Of a DNA stretch of 34,395 bases, positions 33,367 to 34,395 are shown in pieces (position 1 is the stretch's first letter; each line of letters starts with the position of its first letter). A program made the position numbers and the translations under genes. The DNA is from an uncultured Erysipelotrichaceae bacterium (lineage in GTDB: Bacteria > Bacillota_I > Bacilli_A > Erysipelotrichales > Erysipelotrichaceae): the NCBI GenBank assembly GCA_947167125.1, contig CAMVGT010000027.1, positions 1 through 34,395 on the forward strand. The letters are read 5' to 3'. The notes beneath the pieces were generated by a model. The model saw nothing but the letters and a program-made list of their open reading frames with translations. It searched no databases and was not told the DNA's origin.

Positions 33367-34395
33367 TTAGATAGTGTCCTGCAGAAGGAAATCGATGATA
33401 CCGATGTATCGGATCCCGTTTTCATCTTTGTAGGGCATGATATGATCCCTTACAATTACGATTTTCTGGAAGGAATCATTGATGCGCTTCAGAGAATGAA
33501 TCTCCTGTTCCCGCTTCTCATCTGAGTCGATATGCAGTGCAGACTGGATGTATATCGTATCTCCGGCAGTTCTTGCGATGAAATCCACTTCCAGCTGAAC
33601 CTTGGTCTTTTTCTTTTCACTGTCGCGATATTGATATTCCACAACACCTACATCAACAGAGTAACCACGCATGAGCAGTTCGTTGTAGATGATATTCTCC
33701 ATGATATGATTTTCTTCCAGCTGACTGTAATTCAGCCATGAATTACGAAGCCCTATATCGGTGAAATAGTACTTCAACGGTGTATCTATGTATTTTCTTC
33801 CTTTGACGTCATATCGTTTGGCTTCTTTGATCAGATATGCTTCTTCAAAATATGTCAGGTACTGCCTGATCGCTTCGGAAGAAATATTCTTGTGTTTTGC
33901 GGATTTGAAGGTGTTAGACAGTCTGGATGGATTGCTGAGGGAACCGATGGAAGAGGCGATGATATTCAAAAGATCATTCAGGACTTCCTCATCATTGCGG
34001 ATATCATGTCTCTCCATAACATCTTTCATATAGGTGCTGTGAAACAGATTTATCAGATAATCCGCTTTTTCCCGGTGCGTCTGAAGCTCAAGAACTCTCG
34101 GCAGTCCGCCATAGGTATAGTATTCCCTCCAGGCGTCTTCCTTATCTCCGTCAAAAGCATCATAGAATTCCCTGAAGGATAAAGGATTCAGATGAATCTC
34201 ATCTCCTCTGTCACGAAACTGCGTTACCACATCGGTCGAAAGCATTCGGGAATTACTGCCGGTCACATATATGTCGGCATTTCTGATCTTCATAAGTCCC
34301 ATCAGAACATCCGGAAAACCAATCCTGTCAGCGGCAGCTTTGTCATCGATCCAGGGATTTTTGATGGACACAACATTCTGTATCTCATCCAGAAG
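33367..34395 (-). CDS. AAA ATPase with DUF4143 domain (N-terminus cut by window edge)
   Basis: Minus-strand frame open to the right edge; 342 C-terminal codons are present. The first visible residues LLDEIQNV are the Walker B of the ATPase, followed by VTGSNSRML (sensor 1) and LNPLSFREFYDAF. The DUF4143 part spans ~130-330 (YGGLPRVLEL, YLTYFEEAYLIKEAKRYDVKG, KYYFTDIGLRN, ENIIYNELLMRGYSV, LEVDFIARTAGDTIYIQ), with the E-x-D-F and YIQ remnants of a PD-(D/E)xK-like fold. Walker A must lie beyond the window. These proteins are common in accessory DNA; their function is poorly known. The GTG at 34371 is internal, not the start. Confidence 0.9.
   Translation of the reverse strand, partial: LLDEIQNVVSIKNPWIDDKAAADRIGFPDVLMGLMKIRNADIYVTGSNSRMLSTDVVTQFRDRGDEIHLNPLSFREFYDAFDGDKEDAWREYYTYGGLPRVLELQTHREKADYLINLFHSTYMKDVMERHDIRNDEEVLNDLLNIIASSIGSLSNPSRLSNTFKSAKHKNISSEAIRQYLTYFEEAYLIKEAKRYDVKGRKYIDTPLKYYFTDIGLRNSWLNYSQLEENHIMENIIYNELLMRGYSVDVGVVEYQYRDSEKKKTKVQLEVDFIARTAGDTIYIQSALHIDSDEKREQEIHSLKRINDSFQKIVIVRDHIMPYKDENGIRYIGIIDFLLQDTI

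Overview
The window looks like chromosome from a low-to-mid GC Gram-positive bacterium (Bacillota), most likely a gut-type Erysipelotrichia-like or related lineage. This is an inference. It rests on consensus GGAGG/AAAGGA ribosome sites, compact hairpin-plus-T-run terminators after most operons, sigmaA-like promoters, and the protein families present (6-phospho-beta-glucosidase, Flavodoxin_4 proteins, AlkZ-related protein, DUF937, 5TMR-type SpoIIE phosphatase). No rRNA, CRISPR array, integrase, transposase or phage structural gene is visible.

Layout. 1-2.4 kb: start of a TetR-type regulator (cut by the left edge), divergent from the glycogen branching enzyme glgB, with a nested palindrome between them. 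2.4-4.4 kb: minus-strand flavodoxin + iron-type alcohol dehydrogenase operon, and a 58-residue small gene. 4.5-6.8 kb: spermidine-synthase-like methyltransferase + 6-phospho-beta-glucosidase. 6.85 kb: tRNA-Val(GAC). 7.0-9.4 kb: gene-poor, decaying stretch with a secreted-protein pseudogene (in-frame TAA in the signal peptide), a translationally coupled membrane protein and coding remnants. 9.4-13.0 kb: EamA exporter + glutaredoxin-like protein, then a two-gene ABCG-type transporter whose ATPase carries an extra N-terminal membrane domain. 13.1-17.6 kb: PPP-type phosphatase, malate/lactate dehydrogenase family enzyme, methyltransferase + SDR, AlkZ-related protein. 17.6-21.9 kb: two minus-strand operons (acetyltransferase + two aldo/keto reductases; SnoaL-like + flavodoxin + TetR) that share a 30-bp element at the same distance from their first start codons, suggesting a small TetR-controlled redox/detoxification regulon. 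22-26.7 kb: large membrane-bound SpoIIE-type phosphatase, lipoprotein-like protein, FMN reductase, DUF937 protein.

26.9-34.4 kb: accessory-looking region. It contains an RpiR-type SIS domain lacking its helix-turn-helix, behind a perfect 16-bp inverted repeat; a HigBA toxin-antitoxin pair with an apparently leaderless toxin mRNA; an AraC regulator with an auxin-efflux-family carrier and an MFS + acetyltransferase operon sharing a 19-bp upstream motif; and the C-terminal part of a DUF4143 ATPase. Through it are scattered three full and at least two partial copies of an approximately 235-bp repeat. Each full copy has, on the minus strand, a TATAAT-like box, a tRNA-Leu(UAG)-like 3' half and a strong terminator-like hairpin. 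This repeat family is the most unusual feature of the window: it could be a small-RNA family, a tRNA-derived non-autonomous element, or attachment-site debris.
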